From a virus, in the IMG/VR virus record IMGVR_UViG_3300042288_000930, positions 1 to 64,000 of that record: a DNA stretch of 64,000 bases; one strand, written 5' to 3'. The notes under the pieces were generated by a model. It saw only the letters and a program-made list of their open reading frames with translations, did no database searches and was not told the DNA's origin. Shown here one piece after another: positions 52,101 through 60,901 of the stretch. Made by a program: the position numbers and the translations under genes. The first letter of the stretch is position 1, and each line of letters starts with the position of its first letter.

Positions 52101-52502
52101 ACCATCTCCAGCTCTAAATGTTATATCACCGTTTACTGTTAGATTTCCACCAATTAGTGTATTCTTATGAATAGTTACTAATTCTGAACTATTCGTAGTA
52201 TCTATACTAATATATGGATTTGCTCCTTCGGTAATCAAAAGAGCGTTTAATACATTGTCTCTTATGAAAATGTCGGTAGCAGCATTTTGTAAATAAATGT
52301 CTCCGCCGTTTATCGTTAGATCTCCCGATAAATTGGCATCAACTAGAGATTGAGCGCCACTAACAATATCATTGATAGCTTGTGTTACTATCTTTGATGT
52401 AGTAGAAAGAGAACTGGCATCACCAACATCGCTCGATAGGCGATTGATTTCTTGACGCTGCTGTTCAAACGTAAATGTTTTTAAAACTTCTCTAACCGCC
52501 AT
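46194..52502 (-). CDS. Giant virion protein with pectate-lyase-like domain (gp10 position)
   Basis: A 2102-residue protein. The N-terminal 400 residues carry repeats of GG(N/D)LTVNGDI and LxHKNxxIxGDLxV type, fibre-like. Around residues 480-600, VIYVSKGGSDTTYDGSTPAKAFKTIKRAAEAA and YYEDNPIYLPKGTTIIGDNLRETIV match the start of a right-handed beta-helix of the pectate-lyase kind. Later it has a GT-x-T-K-F insert and an HGLVNGDYVEV unit. In T4 gene order (7-8-9-10-11-12) it sits where gene 10 lies, but similarity to T4 gp10 was not seen. Likely baseplate or side-fibre protein, perhaps glycan-degrading. Confidence 0.72.
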   Translation of the reverse strand: MAVREVLKTFTFEQQRQEINRLSSDVGDASSLSTTSKIVTQAINDIVSGAQSLVDANLSGDLTINGGDIYLQNAATDIFIRDNVLNALLITEGANPYISIDTTNSSELVTIHKNTLIGGNLTVNGDITFRAGDGAAGSITLGDGNTDNIVFGADVNSSIIPNTNNTYNLGSSGQIWSSLFVSTITSSSNADVTIDPNGTGDFVFKGGTGQNFVINDGTVEKFRIDSSNGDVYLTGGITIPSGIAMQDNTTDAFQIKEGTNKYVSIDTVNGAEKVTLHKNVDILGDLFVAGTTTTINSTTVSVDDKNIELGSVATPSDATADGGGITLKATSDKTIKWLQSSGAWEFNTPVKIQDGLKISQNAIVNDNTTASDITITPGTDRVVILDTRSGFVVPKGTTAQRPTTPIATNGLVRFNTTTNELESFIDNEYVSLTDQFRYGITAPSNTLGNNGDFYFDKVKQDFYGPKEGGSWPTPICIKEDKVENVIYVSKGGSDTTYDGSTPAKAFKTIKRAAEAARATTGNTTIKVASGDYYEDNPIYLPKGTTIIGDNLRETIVRPLNDGVDMFWVTSGCYVAQFVMRDNYGDPSNSADALRGVGQLNSGINSFISNSTTTFNLFPGHNLKDISGIYKDGANMLQYKRTDTINYAYGQLVGGYPSLVIPPTNFTGNLTNGNAVVTGVSSTEGLEIGDVVTGTNITVGTTISSIDSATQITLSAPALANENGAALSVPGDGKCKRDLGLILDAVIHDLKVGGNVKSILAGESYRDANGNLQYITTEFVETKYAIDQLRLRARQVVTDTSIITESGFLAQYPAVTVGDCTNVQTNIDTLFGIVVSILDGADSPVYNPGPGYLVVDQEWMRVDDITGNTVTVSTNGRGVPNPITGAATVAAEHPNGAVVTQGGRIFRYAVSYPDQNGIKGAGRINVSSSNSIVTGTNTKFRSQTFAGGLIKVGNSSYTILSVQSDTQLTLATVPTSSVSATIYRFIPPKERIFLSPYVQNCSVISVLGQTSYNSTTKAYDASKTRAGGLLIDGGNLLSDTPLKSMVADAFTQVVFNSVGFHLKNDAYAQLVSVFEIFEDVGVLCETGGYASVTNSATNFGNEGLKAIGFSPVALPFYANGRVAGITNITKTSFATTASAIVGTSFSSVLSGAKTRVTVRVSANDISKFERGQIITIANHTATPNINGTGIEIETVRFSDNLFTFILNTPFLQSYAPPYAGGSTGLVTITSGSTYTKVTAINFQKAPLANQIVKIDQLPGLPDGEYIVDEIFIFSPPDEANTCEFSLVQKVPNADLPLVPNNAAIELRTPSSVNSSGHTFEYVGSGTNYMALPTNGGRAIPAKQSIEINAGKCYVSATDQDGNFTVGPNFNVDLRTGKATFTGAVAIGILDSLQLKGSPGTPIFAFSTNTDLGGSSGRSDQVLPTQKAVRDFVVDKVGPFFDLDVGTSPQPGLVVQLDGTGKINRDQIPPQEPFNVYVVDTDAERLVAAIPTLSKTVTAHTIGSNVLTLNNLVQVEIGYAVTGTNVPPNGLTDAKIVAIDTGTNQITLDVPGANFTSQISGTITIKNATPLKVGDFVVQTNTTTPPSRSYILASLPATINNNWQVISSEQVDASQIVSGIVSPARLGTRIANQNTFLSGLSKYVPLPKGVRAVPNQISGTTIITLGSDGPISVKGTSTPANISSAFYTSGGSPIFTFNTSTLHGLVNGDYVEVDGISPGSYNGYYQVTVIDGDTFTVPAAVNPGVYVTGGTVTKGDPYRTGFLDLDVNIAKFASGQSTGSSEYGVASFDYNTFEMLSSTGFSVTLRDKGVSLSKIENIGPRSLLGNTFYSEQNVAEVPLRGFAAEIFEYETVPNVSGKWEINELVTNRSIGERPQLQMVVGQSIKFILKQSNVGHPMFITTVPGQTGTIANPPASIYNIGITKFVSSVQSNGSGVEVGEIIVTVTQDTPSVLYYQDGSDPDNYGVINITNFRGSTVNVSQTFSTIAPVVIDTFSAKDIYTAKYLLQIHNKPIGPTNVQNQETKYLHSTELMIVHDGVDVLISEYGTLWTKNLGEFTATLNNNIISVTYTPTAVNGMPAGNPGGFWSGVENVISNTIRLSRDFLT

Positions 52503-52707
52503 GTTTGATTAATTCTCTTAGAAGATTTTTAATATCCGTTATTTCATGCTTTAAATCCTCAAGATCGTTCTGTAACTGTTTAATAGAACTGTTACTGCTG
52601 CGAGCTTTTTTTATATCTTCAAATAAACCCTTATCAGTATTTATAACTGCTCCAGTGGAGTTATCTTTAATTAGATAATCATGATCTTGTATTCTACTGT
52701 AGTTCAT
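52492..52707 (-). CDS. Small coiled-coil virion protein
   Basis: A 71-residue protein beginning MNYSRIQDHDYLIKDNSTGAVINTD, then a helix (SIKQLQNDLEDLKHEITDIKNLLRELI) ending HGG. It overlaps the next gene by 11 bases and starts 2 bases after the 2716-residue gene. A late promoter octamer lies within it at 52638-52645. Likely a conserved cyanophage baseplate or fibre accessory; no assigned function. Confidence 0.65.
   Translation of the reverse strand: MNYSRIQDHDYLIKDNSTGAVINTDKGLFEDIKKARSSNSSIKQLQNDLEDLKHEITDIKNLLRELIKHGG
52638..52645 (-). promoter_or_regulatory. Late promoter inside the 71-residue gene
   Basis: Perfect TATAAATA on the minus strand. It would give the 2102-residue gene a leader of about 130 bases. 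Its coding residues are V-I-N-T. Confidence 0.55.
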
Positions 52708-52709
52708 TA

Positions 52710-55700
52710 TTAGAAGGAAGCAACAACTCTTAAGTCTTGAATTTTTGGTACATAAACGGGGTTAGCACTCCTCATAACAATTTTTACAGCAAAAGAAGTA
52801 AATTCCTGTAAATTGTTAACAGAATACTTATATTCCTTGTAAGCACTTTGATTTTCAATATAACCAGCAATTAAATTATCTGTTGATGGAATTACTTGAA
52901 TATCTGGATTGCCAGATTGATTGAAATATTCCCATCTAACATCATCAAAATTGTATTGGGATGTAGCATAATTTACTTTATAAAGAACTTGAACATCATC
53001 TATTTCAAACATATTAGCAGTTAATCTAACATCAATAGAAGTTGCTGGGGTTTCTAAAGTTATTTCTTTGGTTACATATTTTGCCAAAGAAGAACTATTG
53101 TTATTATTCTCTGGAACATATAGTACGCCAGGAGCATAAGAAACACTCTTAACTTCTAAGAATGATTTTGTATCCGCTGGTTGATTTTCGTACCCAACTA
53201 AATCATTAACTCTAAAAATATCTTTAGATTGATTTGATGCGCTTGAAATGGAAATTCTAGCATAAGCAGAACCAATGGTAGACGCAGCAGTATAATTATC
53301 ATTGATGGGTTGCTTGTTACAAGATACTCTCAACCTCTTTTTGTTGTTATCCCAGGAAACAACTTTTCCATTAATTAAGTTGTCATATGATTTTGTAGTG
53401 TCTGTTTTATCAATCGCAGTAACAGTAGAATTTGCATTAAATGAAAATACTACTTCTGTTACTCCGCCAGAAGAAACTGTCAAACCAGTTAACGACGGTT
53501 GAGAAGCAAATGATAAAGACTCACTTGGAGAGAATAAAGTATCTGTTAACATTTTTACGAATAATTCGGCAGTTGTTGTGTCAAATTTAACAATTACTGC
53601 TTGAGCTCTTGATGTATTTCCAGAAACCAACTTAGTATTCGCAGCATCACCAGCAATTATAGAATTAACATTTGTTCCGTTTACTGTAAATTTATAAATC
53701 GGGTAAAATTCTATAATTTGATCTCTCCTTCCATATCTGTCTTCAACACCAGAAGATTTTTCAACATTATTATTTGATAAAATAACATTCGAAGATCTTA
53801 AATCAATCAGTGGTGACAAATATGATTTTGTTGAAGATAAAGATAACTTATATTGTAATGAATATTTTTTATCGCCCGTAATATTTTTTAACTCATTGAC
53901 CCTTGAACACACTACTTTTTGATTATTGAAGAAATGTTCTTCATTTAAAAATGTTTTTTCATATTCTGATTGGGAATACGATTGATAGTTTACGACTTTT
54001 ACATCTGCTGGCAAAATATTGGTAGTTTTTATTTCAGCATTTACTTTTGTTTCGGGAAAATTCAAATAAGCAAGTTGAGCAAATGATTTTTCATATTTTC
54101 TGTTGTATGATGCTAATACTTTAGAACCACCGCCAAAAGCATTTGATGATGCCAATGTATTTGCAGTTATATTATAGAAATTTAATCCACTATTTGATAC
54201 TTCATATAGTGTATTATTGATTTGTGAACTATCAAATCCACCAAAACTATTTGAATTTTTAAAACTCACATAAGATTTTCCACTATCTTCAAATCCATTT
54301 AATCTATGATTTACTTTAATAACTTGATTATTGTTTCTATACAGAGTAGAAGTTGCTGTAGTATCTGATAAGGAATCTGCTTCAAATGGATTTTCATCCA
54401 ATACTTCATAATCTAAGAATTCATTAGTTAATTCGACTATACCATTTCTAGAAATATCAAACTCAGCTCTATACAAAGTAAATTTGATATCTTCTAATAA
54501 GTCTTCTGTCCATGTATCTACGTTTTGGGATTTAAATACAGATCCTAATAATGGTTGAGAAGTTACTACAGAATTAGAAGCAATTTCTACTTCACCCAAC
54601 TTTGAAGACCACATGTTGTAATCCGTAGAGTCAGATTCAATAACCAAAGCATATTCTGTTTCATTTTGTAAATATACTGGATTTTCAAAAGTAAATCTTG
54701 TTGGTGTAGTCGAACGAGTAGTTGTATCAATATCTGTTGCTACTCCCATTCTTACTGCTGGGGTGTCAATTTCGATAAATGACTGAATAGAAGCCGCAGA
54801 GGCAGAAGAACCAGTTCCAGTAATAATAATAGATGGTGGATCAGTATAACCACTTCCAGCAACTAAAATATCAGCATCAAATATATTACCAGAAGAAACA
54901 GAACAAACCGCTCTAGCCTGTACGCCACCTGGAAGTTGGGGACTTTCTACCTGAATAGAAGCACTGTCATAACCTGAACCCAAATTATCAACTCTAAGAT
55001 CAACTAATCTTCCAGAATCTCTTGCTACGGTAACTCTTAAATTTGTGTTCTGAGCAGCATTATAAGTAGTTAATGAAGCAAATCTTAATTCTTCGTTTTC
55101 AATAAATGATTTTCCATTGTGGTTACTTAAAACTACTGTATAAACTTGATCATTTGTTAGAGTATAACTTCCTGTTGTAGATGGAGTTAATACAATATTG
55201 TTTCTATCATAAACATCTTTTACAGGTCCAACTGATCCAGATGTTACACCACTACAATTTTCTCCTTTATTAATTGTTAGAGTTCCATTTGTATAGACTC
55301 TTAAATATGTGTCTGGATTTAAAACACTTTCGCTGCCAGGTAAAATATACTTTCCTGGTTTGCCACTTTCTATGTTTGTTAGATAAACTTTAATTGGTAT
55401 AGAAGAACTCTTTGTGCTAAAGAATAAATCAATACCAGTTAAGAATAATCCACCAGGGAATTTTTCAACTTTAAATGATTGTGATAGTGGATTTGGTTTT
55501 ACTTGTGCTCTTGTATTCTCAATATATTGAATTCCTTCTTTTGCCTTGAAAATTGCTGGAGTAGTTGAAATAATTGATGCTGGTTGTTCTGGTAAGTTAC
55601 CAGACACATAATAATTGATTTCTGCGTAAGAATCAACAGTGCTATCAATTAATCCTGTTGAATCAGAAGTAAATTTAATATTTTTTATCCCAGTAGTGAA

Positions 55701-58700
55701 GAATAATTCTACTGTCGTATCATATTGAACATCATTAATTGATCCAGTCCAAGCAGAACCAGACTGAGGAGCATTTCCAGAAGGAATTAAAATCATTCCA
55801 CTTAAATTGCCATTTGCGTCAGATGTAAGACCACTATTAAAGGTACTTAAAGAGTTTCCAGATACACCAGTATATCTGTAATCTTGATTGACCCATCTAT
55901 CTATTGGTTGATTGTCCATGAAGACATAAAACTTGGTAAATGGCTTCATTCTGGTCAGTGTAAAGAATACAGGAACCGAGCGACAGAATTGCTGTAGTGA
56001 ATTTGCTACAGTATTTTTTCCACTCTTTCTGGATGGAACATTTTGAGCTAATTGATTATTTTGAGGACTAATATTAGAATTGCTAGAGATATTTGCGTTC
56101 GTTGAACTAGAAGTAGCAAGATTGCTCGAAATATTACTTAAAGAAGTAGTATTGAAAAATACTCTATCTGTTCCCACCCAATTTACAATAAAGTTGTTAT
56201 GTAAACTAGCATATGCATCTCTAGAATCACTCTTGGCATAGAACGTCGAGAAAACTTGACTGTCATTGTCTAAAATTAATGGGAATTGTTTTTGCTCATA
56301 CCATCTGTCTATATTTGGATTTAAATGAGCATCACCAACATATTGAAGTACTACAAATGGATTTACGGGTACAGTTTTAGTGGCGAATGGGTTTTTTACG
56401 AAAACAATATTATCATAAGGTAATGTTAATACTTCACCCGTTTTTCTGTAGTGATTTAAATCTCTTTGGTCCTTATTTACATTAACTTCAGTTAACTTTA
56501 AGGATGTTTCATATGAGGGTGTTCTTAATACGGACTGCTGTGTATCAATCGCACACTTATAATCTAAAGATTTTAAGTTGCCAATGCCATGATTTTCAAA
56601 ATTATCTACAAGGAATCCACTCTTAAATCTATCGAGACCAACATCATCTTTAATCTGCATGTTCAATGCTTGTTGTTCTAATACACTCAGTAGTGTGTAT
56701 TTTTCTAGTCTTTCTACTCTTTTTTCTAGTTTGGCAATATCGCGCATTGTGTAACGCTTGTTGTCAACTGGAATAATACGAACATCATCTGATGTCGCAG
56801 TATAGGCAGGAACATACAGATAATAAAGTGGGATAGCATCATCTACATCAGCTGGTTTTGTTGGATTTAATGAAGAATTTCCTTCTTTTACTATAAATTC
56901 TCCTTTTTTGTCTAAGAAAATCCCATCAATTCTATCTAAAAATTGAGACGAAGAATATGAGATAGTGTATGATAAATTGCTATCAGACGCTGGAGTATTG
57001 GAGGTTACCCCAGCAGATCCAGTAAAACTATTATAATCAACTAAAGAAAGAATAGATATGTCTTGATATCCACTGATAATTGAAGACGAATCAACTTTTG
57101 GACGGAAATCAAATACATCTCTGAGAGAAATTTTTCCGTATACCGATGAATTGAAATCAGGAATTTCAGACAAACCAACTCCAGATTCGTGTACATAAGA
57201 ATCTACGGTACAAAAATCTCCTTGCGAATGTTCAAAATAGTCAAATGATATAATTAGTTGTCCTGTTGGTGTTTCGTATCCTGGTTTTAAAACAAGGCGA
57301 GAAATATCATAGAATGTATCTCTCTGTCCATCGTCAAAAGTAAATCTTTCTGTTACATCAGTTCCTGTGACCAAATCTCCAGTTGACGAAACTACAGGAG
57401 GTGTTTGAGAAGTCCCTTCATACACATAGTTAATTTTCACTACATCAGAATATGAAATAACCTCATCGCTACTTGAGTCTACGTCAATTCCTCTAAGTGG
57501 TATAACTTTATCGCCAGGGGTTACCACCAATACTCTTTTGTTTGAGTTAAATGTTTTTAATCTTGGTCTAGCTTTTAAAACTTCAATCGTTGCGGTTAAT
57601 TTTAATATTGGGAAATTTGTTGTAGTGCCGAAGAAACTAGATGGCAGAGAAATCGTTACACTACCAGCAGTTACTCCACCTATAGTGGAGGTAGTTGAAT
57701 TTTGAACAGAAACTTGATCATCTTTTAAGAAAATAATATCACCGTTATTAACGGTAGTTGAAGATTTTTTATCTAGAACAGTCAGTAAGAAATTTTCTTT
57801 TGAGAATGGAGCGAATCTCTGTGTGCCATAAGGAAGTTGAGCAGCAAATGTAATGTTTCCTCCACTTGTAGACGCAGTTGTTACGAAGTCTCTTCTAAAG
57901 AAATATGATATTTCGGAATTTTCTGGATCTTGAACAATTTTACTTAAATATTTTGTTCCAGATGGAATTACCAAAGAAGCCTTAGAAGCATTTCCAATTA
58001 TAGAACGTACTTTAATAACACTAGTGTTTGTTACATTATTTTGTAAAACATTGTCAAAATAAATTCTTGCTTTTATTAGTCCTTCTGGGAAATCTACCCT
58101 TTGTACAATAACACGAACAACATTATTTGCTGTGTCTGTGAATTGTATCAAATCACCAGGAACTACTTCTGTTGCTGGATTGCCAGAGAATCCATTGCAC
58201 TCAATAAATTTGGAACCCTTAGTTCCAGAAAATGTAAAGTCAGTTAATACTTTATTTGTTAAATAAGCAGAATCAAATGACTCTACATCGCAAGTAAATG
58301 TGTAAACATTTCCTGCTCCAAAAGACGAATGTAGAGATTTGACATTTTCTGGACCATAATTTTGTACAGAGTTTCTATATAAAACGGGTGTTACTACGGC
58401 GGATGATATTGGATTAGTTGTTCCAGTATCGAAAGAAACTACTGGAGTTGAAGCATAAGTTTGTGATACTAAATTACGATCTTTGATTATAATTTTAAAG
58501 ATAATGTTTCCAAGTATTCCTAGTTCTACAGCCGAATTATCGTAAGTTATTCCATTAATTTTTAATTTTGTTGATGATGGATATCCTTCTCCTCTACTAT
58601 TTACAGTAAAGTGTGAGATTGTGCCATCTCTAGCAATTCTTTGTGTATTTCCTGCTTCATCAACTATGGTTTCGCCAGAAATAAATTGCCCAGATAAAAC

Positions 58701-60860
58701 TCTAACATAAAGTATACTACCTGATGTGTATTTTGACCCCTGAGAACCTTCTATCACACCATAAGCATCACTGGTTAATCCAGTGACATATTTTCCTGGA
58801 ACAAATGTTTGAGTAGCAATTACTTGATCTAGCGTTAATTGTGTGAAAAAAGTGGGATTAAAATAAGAAAACTTAAATACTGAATTGTAAGTATTTGTTC
58901 CTGTACTAAGTCTTCCCTTAGAGATTACAATATCAGTATCAACATTAAACCCAGATCCTATTTTTTCTAGATTAAAATCTTTTGGTTTACAAACACCGAC
59001 GATTGGAGTTATTACATTATTGTAATCTACAATATGCGAGTATGGAGAAATGGATGCGTTTTGTCCTTGACCCTGGAAATAAAACTCTCTGGCATCATCT
59101 TGAGTTAAGAACAACTTTCTTCTTTTTACAGTATCGAAATCGTCGTATTCTTTTAAAAATACTTGTAAATCTTCTTTATTTCCAAGAACAGTTAATTCCA
59201 AATAATTTGGTTCTGTTGTACCAGTGTAAGGAATATCTGGTCTTTTAACCACTGAGAAAGATAAAACATCAATACTTCTAGCAATAGTGGCGGCAGCCGA
59301 ACTGCCCAAGTTTACCACAAACCACAATTTAGTAAATGTGGTGCCAAATTCCGCATCGGTTGGAAAAGTTCTGGCAGCAAAATTCGCAGGATCCGAAAGA
59401 TACAACGTCATGATACCATCATCTAATGTATATTTCAGACCGCGCCTTTGAATAGTTTGTTTTGGACTAGATGCAGTTTCGATATTATTCAATCCAACAG
59501 AACCATCATTAAAAATTGAATTCATATAAACGGTGGGATATGCCGTCAATTCTTGACTATCGGCATTTAATGGTATACTACCATAAACATTAGTTACATT
59601 AAAATACGAAAGCGGAGAAAACTTTAGTCTATTATTGCTTTGTACTAAAGTATCCCTAGCTTTATTAATTTCTAAATATTTCTTTTCTTTATTTACAACT
59701 TCAAATCCTTTGATGTAAGCTTTGCCAGACTCTAATCCAGCAACCATCAAATTAGATGCCGCCGATACAGTTTTTGTATTTACTAATTTCGTTTCTTCAT
59801 TAAATGGATATAATCCTTTATTGCCTTCTTTTTGATAATATTCTCTCAAATCCAACGAAAAATTATCAACAACATAATCTCCAGATTCGTCAAAAGTTCT
59901 TCTTGCTAATGTTTCCTCTAAAACATTATAATCAGTTGACTTGACAAGTTGTTGAATTTCTCCATTTTTGATTGTAACTAATTGGACGTATTGATTATCT
60001 GTAAGAGAATCGTAGTCTAATACAATTAATTGTAAATCAATATTAAATCTATGTGCTCCAGGAGCAGAAAAATTGGAAGATCCTTGAGAATTATCGTATA
60101 AGGACGAATCTTTTTCTGGAGTAACTATATTTTCGCTGATAGCAAATCCAACTTTTGCCGATGGTTTATTGTAATATTTGTCAACAATAATAAGTTGTTC
60201 TGGATTATTAACAAAATAACCATTTACAAAATATACTCCCGACTCTACCTTTACGGCAGAGGCATAACCCATTGCTGGACTGTCAATAATTCTACTAAGT
60301 CCTGTGTCATAATCTTTGACTGTAATGGTTGTTGGGAGAACACTGCCGTCAGTACCAACAACCAACGTTGGCGTGTCAAGCAAATCTAAAACTTCTAAAT
60401 TCTCTCCCTGTCGGAAAGTAGTTTCGTTGTTGGCATTGCCACTATTAATATATTTTACAAATAAAATATCAGATTCAACTTCAGAAGAAAAGGCATACCA
60501 AACAACGGAAGCTTGAACACCAGAAGATAATCCTTGTAAAGTCTTTCCTACTAACTGTGAAATATCATATTTTTCAAATACAATATTTCCATTTTGATTG
60601 ACGGCAACATCATCAACAGATGCTAATTTGACATAATCTAATTTATTATTAAATGATACCTCTCCAGGAACAACCATTTGTCCCTGTTTAAATCTACTTC
60701 TGCCAAAATTTTCAATTTGATTTTGTAAAACAGATTGTAAAGTAGTTAACTCTCTGGTTTGTATGCTGTATCCAGGGCGAAACAATACTTTGTAAAACCC
60801 TTTGTCTACATTAAAATCATCGTTATATGGTGGGACGCTAAGATTTGTCTTTTGAGGCAT
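52710..60860 (-). CDS. Giant baseplate-associated protein, DUF4815-like (gp9 position)
   Basis: A 2716-residue protein, the largest here. The N-terminus MPQKTNLSVPPYNDDFNVDKGFYKVLFRPGYSIQTRELTTLQSVLQNQIENFG is the DUF4815 pattern of phage virion proteins that bind the baseplate. The middle is long and beta-rich. Near residue 1370 there is a short helical YTMRDIAKLEKRVERLEKYTLLSVLEQQA element, and near 1640 a FTLTRMKPFTKFYVFMDN stretch. It follows gp8 and occupies the T4 gene 9 position, though it is far larger than gp9 and no direct likeness to gp9 was seen. Probably a long tail-fibre base. Confidence 0.75.
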   Translation of the reverse strand: MPQKTNLSVPPYNDDFNVDKGFYKVLFRPGYSIQTRELTTLQSVLQNQIENFGRSRFKQGQMVVPGEVSFNNKLDYVKLASVDDVAVNQNGNIVFEKYDISQLVGKTLQGLSSGVQASVVWYAFSSEVESDILFVKYINSGNANNETTFRQGENLEVLDLLDTPTLVVGTDGSVLPTTITVKDYDTGLSRIIDSPAMGYASAVKVESGVYFVNGYFVNNPEQLIIVDKYYNKPSAKVGFAISENIVTPEKDSSLYDNSQGSSNFSAPGAHRFNIDLQLIVLDYDSLTDNQYVQLVTIKNGEIQQLVKSTDYNVLEETLARRTFDESGDYVVDNFSLDLREYYQKEGNKGLYPFNEETKLVNTKTVSAASNLMVAGLESGKAYIKGFEVVNKEKKYLEINKARDTLVQSNNRLKFSPLSYFNVTNVYGSIPLNADSQELTAYPTVYMNSIFNDGSVGLNNIETASSPKQTIQRRGLKYTLDDGIMTLYLSDPANFAARTFPTDAEFGTTFTKLWFVVNLGSSAAATIARSIDVLSFSVVKRPDIPYTGTTEPNYLELTVLGNKEDLQVFLKEYDDFDTVKRRKLFLTQDDAREFYFQGQGQNASISPYSHIVDYNNVITPIVGVCKPKDFNLEKIGSGFNVDTDIVISKGRLSTGTNTYNSVFKFSYFNPTFFTQLTLDQVIATQTFVPGKYVTGLTSDAYGVIEGSQGSKYTSGSILYVRVLSGQFISGETIVDEAGNTQRIARDGTISHFTVNSRGEGYPSSTKLKINGITYDNSAVELGILGNIIFKIIIKDRNLVSQTYASTPVVSFDTGTTNPISSAVVTPVLYRNSVQNYGPENVKSLHSSFGAGNVYTFTCDVESFDSAYLTNKVLTDFTFSGTKGSKFIECNGFSGNPATEVVPGDLIQFTDTANNVVRVIVQRVDFPEGLIKARIYFDNVLQNNVTNTSVIKVRSIIGNASKASLVIPSGTKYLSKIVQDPENSEISYFFRRDFVTTASTSGGNITFAAQLPYGTQRFAPFSKENFLLTVLDKKSSTTVNNGDIIFLKDDQVSVQNSTTSTIGGVTAGSVTISLPSSFFGTTTNFPILKLTATIEVLKARPRLKTFNSNKRVLVVTPGDKVIPLRGIDVDSSSDEVISYSDVVKINYVYEGTSQTPPVVSSTGDLVTGTDVTERFTFDDGQRDTFYDISRLVLKPGYETPTGQLIISFDYFEHSQGDFCTVDSYVHESGVGLSEIPDFNSSVYGKISLRDVFDFRPKVDSSSIISGYQDISILSLVDYNSFTGSAGVTSNTPASDSNLSYTISYSSSQFLDRIDGIFLDKKGEFIVKEGNSSLNPTKPADVDDAIPLYYLYVPAYTATSDDVRIIPVDNKRYTMRDIAKLEKRVERLEKYTLLSVLEQQALNMQIKDDVGLDRFKSGFLVDNFENHGIGNLKSLDYKCAIDTQQSVLRTPSYETSLKLTEVNVNKDQRDLNHYRKTGEVLTLPYDNIVFVKNPFATKTVPVNPFVVLQYVGDAHLNPNIDRWYEQKQFPLILDNDSQVFSTFYAKSDSRDAYASLHNNFIVNWVGTDRVFFNTTSLSNISSNLATSSSTNANISSNSNISPQNNQLAQNVPSRKSGKNTVANSLQQFCRSVPVFFTLTRMKPFTKFYVFMDNQPIDRWVNQDYRYTGVSGNSLSTFNSGLTSDANGNLSGMILIPSGNAPQSGSAWTGSINDVQYDTTVELFFTTGIKNIKFTSDSTGLIDSTVDSYAEINYYVSGNLPEQPASIISTTPAIFKAKEGIQYIENTRAQVKPNPLSQSFKVEKFPGGLFLTGIDLFFSTKSSSIPIKVYLTNIESGKPGKYILPGSESVLNPDTYLRVYTNGTLTINKGENCSGVTSGSVGPVKDVYDRNNIVLTPSTTGSYTLTNDQVYTVVLSNHNGKSFIENEELRFASLTTYNAAQNTNLRVTVARDSGRLVDLRVDNLGSGYDSASIQVESPQLPGGVQARAVCSVSSGNIFDADILVAGSGYTDPPSIIITGTGSSASAASIQSFIEIDTPAVRMGVATDIDTTTRSTTPTRFTFENPVYLQNETEYALVIESDSTDYNMWSSKLGEVEIASNSVVTSQPLLGSVFKSQNVDTWTEDLLEDIKFTLYRAEFDISRNGIVELTNEFLDYEVLDENPFEADSLSDTTATSTLYRNNNQVIKVNHRLNGFEDSGKSYVSFKNSNSFGGFDSSQINNTLYEVSNSGLNFYNITANTLASSNAFGGGSKVLASYNRKYEKSFAQLAYLNFPETKVNAEIKTTNILPADVKVVNYQSYSQSEYEKTFLNEEHFFNNQKVVCSRVNELKNITGDKKYSLQYKLSLSSTKSYLSPLIDLRSSNVILSNNNVEKSSGVEDRYGRRDQIIEFYPIYKFTVNGTNVNSIIAGDAANTKLVSGNTSRAQAVIVKFDTTTAELFVKMLTDTLFSPSESLSFASQPSLTGLTVSSGGVTEVVFSFNANSTVTAIDKTDTTKSYDNLINGKVVSWDNNKKRLRVSCNKQPINDNYTAASTIGSAYARISISSASNQSKDIFRVNDLVGYENQPADTKSFLEVKSVSYAPGVLYVPENNNNSSSLAKYVTKEITLETPATSIDVRLTANMFEIDDVQVLYKVNYATSQYNFDDVRWEYFNQSGNPDIQVIPSTDNLIAGYIENQSAYKEYKYSVNNLQEFTSFAVKIVMRSANPVYVPKIQDLRVVASF

Positions 60861-60901
60861 TTTATTCTCAATCTCTTACGTGTAATTTACTTTAAAAAAA
60901 A

